In this document: positions 53,783 through 61,500 of the stretch, one piece after another
Position numbering within the stretch: the first letter of the stretch is position 1
Layout: each line of letters opens with the position of its first letter
Assembly: GCA_035771175.1 (NCBI GenBank)
Contig: CM069603.1
Location: 21,118,286 to 21,182,285, forward strand
Direction: 5' to 3'
DNA length: 64,000 nt
From: Paratinospora sagittata
Lineage: Eukaryota; Streptophyta; Magnoliopsida; Ranunculales; Menispermaceae
Notes under the pieces: model-generated
The model's input: the letters and a program-made list of their open reading frames with translations, nothing else
Databases searched by the model: none
Told to the model about the DNA's origin: nothing
Position numbers and translations under genes: made by a program

Positions 53783-54562
53783 TTTCTCACTGGCAAGGAG
53801 AAAAGAAAACCAAGATTAAGAAACTGTAGGCAAGTATAATGTTATAGTATGCTCAGCAACAATTTCGAGAGGACTGTAATATTAAAATCACCTATTTTTC
53901 TAAGTAGAGTGTAAAGTTGTTGTTGAGGAATCAAATAATCTTATATATCTCGTATGTGTGGCCATGGTGTAAAAACAAACAAGGTTAGAATGTTTATATA
54001 ATAAGTAGAAAACTTTGCAAGGATTTAAAATGATTTTGTTTTGGTGTTCGTGAACATACATATATTTCATTGAAAATCCATACGAGTCATAAGAATTCTA
54101 AGATGTGCCTCGATAAATATCCTGATTTAACGTTCTAACGCAATCTTATGCATTCATACGCTTACTCTCAGTCTGTTCAATTATTATCCAAGTTCATATG
54201 TCCCATACCACATGAATTTAGTAATAAGGGTGGAAACCAAGTTAAGTTGTATGAACACAGTCTCTAAAAACATTGGTTGAATAGAAGTTCACTAATAGTA
54301 TCGTCCAAATTTACTCGTCCCATACCGTGTAAACTTAGTGATAATATTAGTAATGCAACTTTCTCCAAGTGTTTCTTTTCACACAAGGTCGTGGGTTTTC
54401 TTACTTCCACATTTTATTTAGTATCATCCAATTTTGTTGTGTCCCATACCACTGCAAAGTTAGTGATACAAAAGAAAGAATGGTTGTAAGTCGGCCCACC
54501 AAAGATAGTCTTAAACAAAACATTTTATTCATATATAATAGAAAAATTTACATTGCCAGTAA
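53783..54562 (-). other. Spacer between the extra ORF and gag-pol, with three degenerate repeats of about 120 bp
   Basis: No open frame of note was seen. On the plus strand the string tcccatacc recurs at 54201, 54318 and 54442, in a longer shared context: a run like 'atccaa' about 15-20 bases before it and 'ttagtaata/ttagtgata' about 12-15 bases after it. Copies are clearly related but diverged. The right end holds the pyrimidine-rich acceptor-like sequence before gag-pol. Confidence 0.7.
53790..53812 (-). other. 3' splice-acceptor-like site before gag-pol
   Basis: In element direction, a strongly pyrimidine-rich tract (TTTTCTTTTCTCCTTGCCAG) ends in CAG at 53790, seven bases before the gag-pol ATG at 53782. 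The match to a plant acceptor is good. Use of it would remove the extra ORF and its upstream ATGs from the Gag-Pol message. Confidence 0.5.
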
Positions 54563-54911
54563 TCAATTTTGGCGTTCTTGCCTACCACCATTTCTCCGAG
54601 ATCTACTGTTATGTACAGAATGACTACTAACAGAAGGTTGAGAGTTTGCCCGCTCTGCGTTGGGGTTTGGCAAACGAGTTAATACAAGATTGTGGCTCTC
54701 TTTCAGTGCAGCAATATTGGATGCCATTTCATCTAACCGTTCAAGTAGGTTAGTCGGTTGTCCCATTGGTGGTTGATAGGTTGGTTGTCTCATAGGTGAA
54801 GGGTAGGCCATAGGCATTTGAGGAAAGTATTGGTTGTATGGGTGGTTCATAGGGGGAACATAGTTGTATTGATTGTGTGGGGATCCCCTAACCGGAACCC
54901 CTTGGATAATT
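54563..54911 (-). pseudogene. Frame-shifted C-terminal part of the extra ORF
   Basis: Immediately before the TAG of the preceding ORF, the frame offset by one base becomes open and runs to a TGA at 54563. An ATG at 54850 would give 95 residues, but the frame is already open upstream of it. It begins Pro/Tyr/Gln-rich, continuing the composition of the preceding tail. It then holds a short amphipathic helix (LERLDEMASNIAALKESHN) and a basic Arg/Gln end. A helix after a Pro/Gln-rich stretch is what I would expect at the end of this protein type. A run of five A's on the plus strand at 54928-54932 is a plausible place for the indel. It could be a real mutation, a sequencing error, or a programmed shift. 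Confidence 0.55.
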
Positions 54912-55976
54912 TGGTTTGTTTGAGATGAAAAAGTTGGAAAACAATGGGCTCATTGGAATGTTTGGCCCTCCAAGATTTGGTGAGGCCCAGTACTGTTGTT
55001 GTTGGTTTACAGCAACTTGTGGAACGGGCTGATACTGTACCGCAGAAGGTGGAAATCTTTGGTACGAAGTGTTGCCTTGAGTTGGCACGTTCCAAGTTGG
55101 TGGGTTTGCTTGTGGACCTTGTTTATCATGACTTTGTAGTGGCGAATTTAGTGTGGCATATAATTCTTCGTCAGTAACCCCTCCACTTGTGCCATATGTC
55201 TTGAAGATAGAGGATGCGGTAACTGGTTCAGTGATCAGCTTTGACGTTCCATCGAAAGTGTCAACGTTTGCCGCGGAAAGTATCCTCATAATCAAGACTC
55301 CGTAACCGAGGAATTCCTTTGTTAAAGGGTTTTGAATTACCCTTAACATTTGTTGGATGATGATGTGTGGTAGGGACACTTTTATTTTCTTCTCTATGCA
55401 ATACAACACAAGGAGTTGGGCCCTTGACATAGTGCCCCTAGTGCCCCTTTCTGGCAAGATGTTGCCGTATACAATCTTTCCGAGGCCGACAAGAGATGGC
55501 TTAAGATGATTGTTTGGGAGGTTGGTGTATGTTGATTGAGTGTATGGCTCTTTGGCGACGAAATTAAACAGTTGTGCATTAGATTCGGCGATCGCTGCAA
55601 CTGCCTGGGGATCATGTGGATCAATAATTATTGCCTCAATCGGAATCTCTAAAAGTCGAGCAATAATCTCGATGTTGATAGGAATTGTTGTTCCCATGAG
55701 TGTTGTCTCTAAGTGAGGGCTGATCTCATCTCCGTGAAGTCCCACGTGATTCATGGCTTCATAGAAGGATCGAACCAAGTTGTAAGAGACTTGACCCTCG
55801 ACTTTGGTTATATTTAACCAATCCAGTGCTGCGAGTTTGTCATGAAGGATTGGACGGAGGCGGAGATCGCCATTGTCGATGCTCCTCATAGTCACAACCT
55901 CTCGTTTGGACAATTCCGTTAGTCTAGTGGGAATTGGTTCCCTGCTAGTAGAAGATGTTCCCTCCCTTGAGGTCAT
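54888..55976 (-). CDS. Extra ORF upstream of gag, resembling plant 'putative plant transposon protein' (362 aa, frame ends early)
   Basis: This ORF lies between the PBS and gag-pol, on the same strand. The first ATG is at 55976, and the frame is open a little further 5' but only from a TTG. Around residues 40-240 it has the pattern I associate with the Pfam 'putative plant transposon protein' domain (Transposase_32 type): LVRSFYEAMNHVGL at 67-80, then a short beta-rich stretch and IARLLEIPIEAI. A later segment, GYGVLIMRILSAANV, fits the C-terminal part of the same family. From about 285 the protein is Gln/Pro-rich. No catalytic motif is visible and biochemical function is unknown. The frame stops (TAG) at 54888, but an overlapping frame offset by one nucleotide continues with matching composition, so the copy is probably frameshifted. 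Additional ORFs upstream of gag are known in Ogre/Tat elements; I do not know one in Tekay. The domain call is from recognition, not a search. Confidence 0.65.
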   Translation of the reverse strand: MTSREGTSSTSREPIPTRLTELSKREVVTMRSIDNGDLRLRPILHDKLAALDWLNITKVEGQVSYNLVRSFYEAMNHVGLHGDEISPHLETTLMGTTIPINIEIIARLLEIPIEAIIIDPHDPQAVAAIAESNAQLFNFVAKEPYTQSTYTNLPNNHLKPSLVGLGKIVYGNILPERGTRGTMSRAQLLVLYCIEKKIKVSLPHIIIQQMLRVIQNPLTKEFLGYGVLIMRILSAANVDTFDGTSKLITEPVTASSIFKTYGTSGGVTDEELYATLNSPLQSHDKQGPQANPPTWNVPTQGNTSYQRFPPSAVQYQPVPQVAVNQQQQYWASPNLGGPNIPMSPLFSNFFISNKPNYPRGSG

Positions 55977-55984
55977 TCTTTTTG

Positions 55985-55990
55985 CTGAAA
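55985..55990 (-). other. 3' splice-acceptor-like site before the extra ORF
   Basis: In element direction, ATTTTCCTTTCAG ends at 55985, eight bases before the ATG at 55976. A pyrimidine-rich tract followed by CAG matches a plant 3' splice site. The same arrangement precedes gag-pol. Confidence 0.45.
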
Positions 55991-56034
55991 GGAAAATAAA
56001 TTTGTGTGAAAGACACAAAATATATTCCTAATAT

Positions 56035-56455
56035 TTTTAAGATTTATGCTTTGTCTGCTAGACATTTGTTTCGAGTGTTCTGTTGATGTTTATGCCAGCA
56101 TGAGATTTTCTTCATTAGTGATTTGATGCATATATGTCGTATTCACTTATGAATGTATAGACATATTTCATCATAACTATATATAGTGTCCAAAAATTAA
56201 CTATTTGGAATGTGTATATATGTCATATTTACATATGAATGTATAGACATATTTAATTATTTTAAGATTTATGTCTTGTCTGCTAGACATTATTTTCGAG
56301 TTTTCTGTTGATGTTTATGCCATCATGAAATTTTCTTTCATTAGGCGGTTAGATGTATATATGTCGTATTCACATGTATAGACATATCGACTCATAACTA
56401 TATATAGTTTTCAAAAATCAACTATTTAAAATGTATATATATGTCATATATAGTT
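56035..56455 (-). repeat. About 225-bp tandem duplication in the 5' leader
   Basis: Copy 1 starts at 56035 and copy 2 at 56260, both with ttttaagatttatg. Shared segments follow in order: 'gtctgctagacatt', 'ctgttgatgtttatgcc', 'tatatgtcgtattcac', 'gtatagacatat' and 'taactatatatag'. Copy 2 is shorter and diverged. The stretch has no coding potential and lies between the PBS and the extra ORF. Confidence 0.75.
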
Positions 56456-56474
56456 TCGAAAAATACGAATATTC

Positions 56475-56816
56475 GAATAAATAATTTTCAAATAGTAATT
56501 TTTTTTTTTTTTTTTTTTCGAATATTCGAATAAATATTTTTTGAAAAATAAATTTTTTTGAAAATTTTTTTTTTTTTTTTTTTTTTTTGAATAAATAATT
56601 TTCGAAAAATAAAAAATTTTCGAATTTTTTTTTTTTTTTTTTTTTTTTTTTTCGAATAAATAATTTTTGAAAAATAAAATTTTTTTTTTTTTTTATTTAA
56701 TTTTTTTTTTTTTTTTTTTTTCGAATAAATAATTTTCGAAAAATAAAAATTTTTCGAAATTTTTTTTTTTTTTTTTTTTTTGAATAAATAATTTTCGAAA
56801 AATAAAAATTTTTTCG

Positions 56817-56850
<34 letters not shown>
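56475..56850 (-). repeat. Poly-T / ttcgaataaataattttcg minisatellite in the 5' leader
   Basis: Long T homopolymers (on the plus strand) alternate with a short AT-rich block. The block's gaataaat core starts at 56475, 56528, 56589, 56654, 56723 and 56782, so the period is about 53-69 bp. The blocks contain small inverted repeats around ttcgaa. In the RNA this is a series of long A tracts between the PBS and the first ORF. Homopolymer lengths here are likely to be unreliable in the assembly. Confidence 0.8.
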
Positions 56851-56852
<2 letters not shown>

Positions 56853-57002
56853 CGTACCTCATATACACTAATGTATATAGATACATATATTCAATAATAA
56901 CTACACATATAGTTTCTAATAAATTGTTACTATATGTATTTTTAAATCAACTATAGTTTCTTTCCCTAATTTGGTGGACTTGGGCGGGCCGTGGACCGTA
57001 CT
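56851..57002 (-). other. 5'-most leader segment next to the PBS
   Basis: Just after the PBS (element direction) the sequence is ordinary leader. It contains a GC-rich patch (57000-56980, GTACGGTCCACGGCCCGCCC) and then AT-rich sequence with 'tatata' motifs up to the candidate donor. No convincing ORF is present. Confidence 0.5.
56852..56860 (-). other. Candidate 5' splice donor in the leader
   Basis: In element direction the sequence reads GAG|GTACGT, with GT at 56857-56856, just before the A-rich repeat tract. It fits the AG|GTAAGT donor consensus at most positions. Paired with the acceptors at 55985 and 53790 it would give introns of about 0.87 and 3.07 kb. There is no transcript evidence here. 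Confidence 0.35.
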
Positions 57003-57013
57003 CTCTGATACCA
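57003..57013 (-). other. Primer-binding site for initiator tRNA-Met
   Basis: In element direction the sequence TGGTATCAGAG begins five bases after the end of the 5' LTR. These 11 bases are complementary to the 3' end of plant initiator tRNA-Met (...CTCTGATACCA). The match stops there, because the next bases AG differ from the tRNA complement. This is the usual primer for chromoviruses and for Copia elements. Confidence 0.93.
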
Positions 57014-57464
57014 TTAAATGTCACACCCCGCCCGGACGCGCCTAAACTGGCGGTACACTCACGGACGGGGCGCGCATTTGGAACAATCATAATGGTAATA
57101 ACAGAGTACGCAGCGGAAATACAGTACACAGTACAAATCTGATTTCATATAATTCAGAATACTTTTGTACATAAAATGGTCAAGGGAACATACTCCCAAA
57201 ATCCCCAATGATTCATACAAAGGGTACAAAATGTGGGCCCCATAACCTGCACTCAGTCCACCCTAATTTCCTGTGAAAGATTTGATAATATTGGAGTGAG
57301 CTTAACGCGCTCAGTGGGTAAATAGTGCATGAGTATAACAATTAATAAAGCATACTTCAATATCAAATATCTTAAATACACATGTAAGCATCATAATCAA
57401 TCAATATGTATGTATGCATGACACCGTCACGTACTAATGGTTTGATGAGCGTACATCGCCTGAG

Positions 57465-57598
57465 TTCACGTACTGGTGTCCTTCCCCGGGCGAAGCCAGG
57501 TTCTCACTGTACGTCCCTCCTCAGGAACGATGCTCTGGATTCACGTACTGATGTCCCTCCCCGGCGTAGCCAGGTTCACATGTACGTCCCTCTCCAGA
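57465..57598 (-). repeat. Degenerate 75-bp dimer in the 5' LTR
   Basis: Copy of the dimer in the 3' LTR, with unit starts at 57465 and 57540. In element direction it lies in the last third of the LTR, the U5 side. Confidence 0.65.
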
Positions 57599-57922
57599 GA
57601 AATAATATGAATAGTGAGCAATGCTTCTAACTATTCTATGAGTCATAAACCATATACGTCCCTAGGTGGTGATATGTATGATGCCAATGCATGAACTAGT
57701 CTAGTCTACTGGTCTGGTCTTTTCTTGACATTTAGACTGACTTTGGCATCGTCTAGTGATCCTTATTAGGGTCGGTATCACGACGTGCAAGGTTAGGACA
57801 TTCAGGTCATAAACATTATTGATATAATGCAGTGTAAATGAATAGTAGACATAATAATAATTGAATGTAAACTTTAATAAAAGTTATGAAACACGCAAAC
57901 CTATGTTTCGTTCCCCACCTTC

Positions 57923-58012
57923 AGATCTGGTGCTTTTCTCCGGACAGAACTTCGTTGCACCGCTTTCAGATCTGGCGCTTTCCTCCGGACAGAACTTTGT
58001 TGCACCGCACCG
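57923..58012 (-). repeat. 45-bp tandem dimer in the 5' LTR
   Basis: Two imperfect copies of a 45-bp unit start with agatctgg at 57923 and 57968 and contain 'ctccggacagaactt'. The same dimer is at 48241-48330 in the 3' LTR. It lies downstream of the TATA box in element direction, so it is probably transcribed in R/U5. No function is evident. Confidence 0.8.
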
Positions 58013-58110
58013 AGAGTCTCAAAGACTAAAAACTTAGAATGCGTAGAAAGGAGAAGAAAAATCACAAGAAAAGGTGATTTGGTGTGAGAAATGAGAAATG
58101 AGGAGGTTTC

Positions 58111-58117
58111 TTATATA
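58111..58117 (-). promoter_or_regulatory. TATA box of the 5' LTR promoter
   Basis: In element direction the sequence reads CTCTATATAAGAAACC, with TATATAA at 58117-58111, right after the last GAACGTTC unit. This is a strong plant TATA match at the expected U3/R position. Transcription would start some 25-35 bp further on, near 58080-58090. The start site itself cannot be read from sequence. Confidence 0.7.
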
Positions 58118-58128
58118 GAGATTTTGTG

Positions 58129-58431
58129 CGCCTGAACGTTCTGGCAGGCGCCTGAACGTTCTGGCAGGCGTCTGAACGTTCTGGCAGGCGCCTGAATGTT
58201 CTGGCATGGCGCCTGAACGTTCTGGCAGGCGCCTGAACGTTCTGGCAGGCGCCTGAACGTTCTGGCATGCCGCCTGAACGTTCTGGCAGGCGCCTGAACG
58301 TTCTGGCATGGCGCCTGAACGTTCTGGCAGGCGCCTGAACGTTCTGGCAGGCGCCTGAACGTTCTGGCATGGCGCCTGAACGTTCTGGCAGGCGCCTGAA
58401 CGTTCTGGCAGGCGCCTGAACGTTCGGGCGT
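58129..58431 (-). repeat. U3 tandem array in the 5' LTR: 15 units of 20/21 bp with GAACGTTC dyads
   Basis: Units begin (tgaacgtt on the plus strand) at 58133, 58153, 58173, 58193, 58214, 58234, 58254, 58275, 58295, 58316, 58336, 58356, 58377, 58397 and 58417. Each has the palindrome GAACGTTC, mutated to GAATGTTC at 58194-58201, and most 20-bp linkers form a second palindrome CAGGCGCCTG. GAAnnTTC is the core arrangement of a heat-shock element, and AACGTT is an ACGT-core motif of the type bound by plant bZIP factors. Units repeat at two helical turns. In element direction the array ends just before the TATA box, where an enhancer would lie. Open frames across it are a by-product of the repeat. 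Function is inferred, not shown. Confidence 0.9.
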
Positions 58432-58509
58432 TGCCCAAATAGTAAAAATTTCAAATAGTAATTTTTTTTTTTTTTTTTTTTTTTTTTATGTGAAATACAG
58501 GGTATTACA

Positions 58510-58514
58510 GATTG
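58510..58514. repeat. Target-site duplication, right copy (GATTG)
   Basis: This perfect copy of the left GATTG directly follows the right LTR, and the satellite sequence continues as agcttttcg. A perfect duplication shows the element is a single original insertion, not a recombinant between two copies. Confidence 0.97.
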
Positions 58515-61500
58515 AGCTTTTCGAAGAGTTTTTCAAGAGAAGAAAGTAATGATTCTTGCCTTTGCAAAAAAAGGCTTCGAATGGAATCAAAATTGTAATC
58601 TGTCTTGATGTTCAGCTAGTTCTTCATTTTATCCCTTGTGTGCTAAGATTTGCAGAGGCTATCCATTGTTTAAACTCTAAGTATATGAAGTGGTCTCGAT
58701 AGGATAACACATCAAAAAGGAACACATCACCTGTTTTGCATCAAGAACACATCAAACAATAGCTTTCGGAATCGAAAATGATCAAGCTCAAAGAACGAAG
58801 ACATATCTCATGTCTAATGCATTAGTTTGATCTTTGGTGTGTAGGGTAACCGCTCGATCACTCTCAGCACTAAAACTCTAAAAATTGCAAAGTCTTCAAA
58901 ATCACTTTCGATATAGTATTTCATTTTGAAAAAAATGTTTTCTGAAAGGTTTTAATCATAATTTTAATGAGTTTTGAATTATTTAAAAGTGTTTAATCTT
59001 ATATCAAAGTGTTTTGAGTCAATGAAATGGTTCTTTAGTGTCAAAATATTAATTTTTCAAAAATAAGGCTATCCAGCAATTTGCACGTCTTAGACTAAAA
59101 TCTTATATTTCTAACGAGAAAAATGTGGGCACTTCTGCTTGCTCGATTTTTCTATTCCTTCACAGTTTTGCCAGGTTATCTTAATTGAAATATTCTCTAG
59201 TAACACCTAGATGATTCCCATTGTCTCGCATGCCCAAAAAACTTTAGATTGAACAATGTTTTCAATTCAAATCATTTTGTAGTACTCTTGCTCTTTAACC
59301 TTCAACTTCAAATTTAATAAAACACTCATTCTCTAATTTTCAAAAATACAACACGCACGATATTTGCAAGTTAGATTGAGCTTTTCGAAGAGTTTTTCAA
59401 GAGAAGAAAGTAATGATTCTTGCCTTTGCAAAAAAAGGCTTCGAATTGAATCAAAATTGCAATCTGTCTTGATGTTTAGCTAGTTCTTCATTTTATCCCT
59501 TGTGTGCTAAGATTTGCAGAGGCTACCCATTGTTTAAAACTCTAAGTATATGAAGTGGTCTCGGTAAGATAACACATCAAAGAGGAACACATCACCTGTT
59601 TTGCATCAAGAACACATCAAACAATAGCTTTCTAATTCTACAATGATCAAGCACGAAGAACGAAGACATATCTCATGTCTAATGCATTAGTTTGATCTCT
59701 GGTGTGTAAGGCAACCCCTCGATCAACCTTAGCACTAAAACTCTGAAAATTGCAAAGTCTTCAAAATCACTTTTGATATAGTATTTCATTTTTACAAAAA
59801 TGTTTTCCGAAAGGTTTTAATCATAATTTTAATGAGTTTTGAATTATTTAAAAGTGTTTATTCTTATATCAAAGTGTTTTGAGTCAATGAAATGGTTCTT
59901 TAGTGTCAAAATATTAATTTTTTCAAAAATAAGGCTATCCAGCAATTGGCACGTCTTAGACTAAAATCTTATATTTCTAACGAGAAAAATGTGGGCACTT
60001 CTGCTTGCTCGATTTTTCTATTCCTTCACAGTTTTGCCAGGTTATCTTAATTGAAATATTCTCTAGTAACACCTAGACGATTCCCATTGTCTCGCACGCC
60101 CAAAAAACTTTAGATTGAACAATGTTTTGAATTCAAATCATTTTGTAGTACTCTTTCTCTTTAACCTTCAACTTCAAATTTTATAAAACACTTATTCTCT
60201 GATTTTCAAAAATTCAACACGCACGATATTTGCAAGTTAGATTGAGCTTTTCGTAGAGTTTTTCAAGAGAAGAAAGTAATGATTCTTGCCTGTGCAAAAA
60301 AATGCTTCGAATTGAATCAAAATTGCAATCTGTCTTGATGTTCAGCTAGTTCTTCATTTTATCCCTTGTGTGCTAAGATTTGCAGAGGCTATCCATTGTT
60401 TAAAACTCTAAGTATATGAAGTTGTCTCGGTAAGATAACACATCAAAAAGGGACACATCACCTGTTTTGCATCAAGAACACATCAAACAATAGCTTTCGA
60501 ATTCTACAAAGATCAAGCTCGAAGAACGAAGACATATCTCATGTCTAATGCATTAGTTTGATCTCTGGTGTGTAGGGTAACCCCTCGATCAATCTCAGTA
60601 CTAAAACTCTAAAAATTGCAAAGTCTTCAAAATCACTTTCGATATAGTATTTCATTTTGAAAAAAATTATTTTCTGAAAGCTTTTAATCATAATTTTAAT
60701 GAGTTTTCAATTATTTAAAAGTGTTTAATCTTATATCAAAGTGTTTTGAGTCAATGAAATGGTTCTTTAGTGTCAAAATATAAATTTTTCAAAAATAAGG
60801 CTATCCAGCAATTTGCACGTCTTAGACTAAAATCTTATATTTCTAACGAGAAAAATGTGGGCACTTCTGCTTGCTCGATTTTTCTATTCCTTCACAGTTT
60901 TGCCAGGTTATCTTAATTGAAATATTCTCTAGTAACACCTAGATGATTCCCATTGTCTCGCACTCCCAAAAAACTTTAGATTGAACAATGTTTTGAATTC
61001 AAATCATTTTTTAGTACTCTTGCTCTTTAACCTTCAACTTCAAATTTTATAAAACACTCATTCTCTGATTTTCAAAAATTCAACACGCACGATATTTGCA
61101 AGTTAGATTGAGCTTTTCGAAGAGTTTTTCAAGAGAAGAAAGTAATGATTCTTGCCTTTGCAAAAAAAGGCTTCGAATTGAATCAAAATTGCAATCTGTC
61201 TTGATGTTCAGCTAGTTCTTCATTTTATCCCTTGTGTGCTAAGATTTGCAAAGGCTATCCATTGTTTAAAACTCTAAGTATATGAAGTGGTCTCGGTAAG
61301 ATAACACATCAAAGAGGAACACATCAAACAATAGCTTTCGGATTCGACAATGATCAAGCTCGAAGAACGAAGACATATCTCATGTCTAATGCATTAGTTT
61401 GATCTCTGGTGTGTAAGGTAACCCCTCGATCAATCTTAGCACTAAAACTCTGAAAATTGCAAAGTCTTCAAAATCACTTTCGATATAGTATTTCGTTTTT

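Larger units (their letters stand above)
47337..58509 (-). mobile_element. Full-length Ty3/Gypsy chromovirus (probably Tekay/Del clade), minus strand
   Basis: The element is 11,173 bp, bounded by LTRs with TG...CA ends and flanked by the 5-bp target duplication GATTG (47332-47336 and 58510-58514). It has a tRNA-Met PBS beside the right LTR and a polypurine tract beside the left LTR, so it is transcribed right to left. The domain order Gag, protease, RT, RNase H, integrase, chromodomain defines Ty3/Gypsy chromoviruses. The C-terminal chromodomain, the RT motifs and the PBS type fit Tekay/Del best, but that clade call is from memory of the family. Unusual parts are a second ORF upstream of gag, repeats in U3 and leader, and splice-acceptor-like sequences before each ORF. 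The gag-pol frame is intact, so the copy may be autonomous. Confidence 0.97.
57019..58509 (-). repeat. 5' LTR of the chromovirus (1,491 bp)
   Basis: Because the element is on the minus strand this right-hand copy is the 5' LTR and would carry the promoter in use. Read in element direction it starts TGTAATACCC, passes a run of 26 A, then the 15-unit U3 repeat array, then a TATA-like TATATAAG, and ends in GGGTGTGACA. It aligns with the left LTR at a constant offset of 9,682 from its left end to the repeat array. Differences seen by eye are 58070 (A, versus G at 48388), 58141 (C, versus T at 48459), 58197 (T, versus C at 48515), the order of variants in the array, and 26 versus 24 T's in the homopolymer. 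Confidence 0.97.
45300..61470 (+). repeat. Four-monomer duplication whose two copies lie on either side of the retrotransposon
   Basis: About 45300-46850 matches about 59930-61470. Shared private variants are 'cctagacgattcc', 'gtactctttctc', 'gcctgtgcaaaa', 'gggacacatcacctgttttgc' and 'aaatataaattt'. The offset of monomer starts 45573 and 60187 is 14,614 bp. Subtracting the element and its target duplication (11,178 bp) leaves 3,436 bp, which is four monomers. The block was therefore duplicated within the array, and the element lies between the copies. Confidence 0.8.

Noticed and set aside
54277..54623. Plus-strand open frames of 70-84 codons in the spacer
   Set aside because: They are antisense to the element, cross degenerate repeats and the tail of the extra ORF, and show no domain.
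55977..56018. Longer start for the extra ORF at 56018
   Set aside because: The codon there is TTG. A plant message would start at the ATG at 55976, and a splice-acceptor-like CAG lies between the two.
56947..57129. Minus-strand 60-codon open frame across the PBS and LTR edge
   Set aside because: It spans the LTR end and PBS, which are fixed by other functions, and has no family resemblance.
47337..58509. Nested second element or solo LTR within the window
   Set aside because: Only one LTR pair is present, the internal region is collinear from PBS to polypurine tract, and the flanking satellite is uninterrupted elsewhere.
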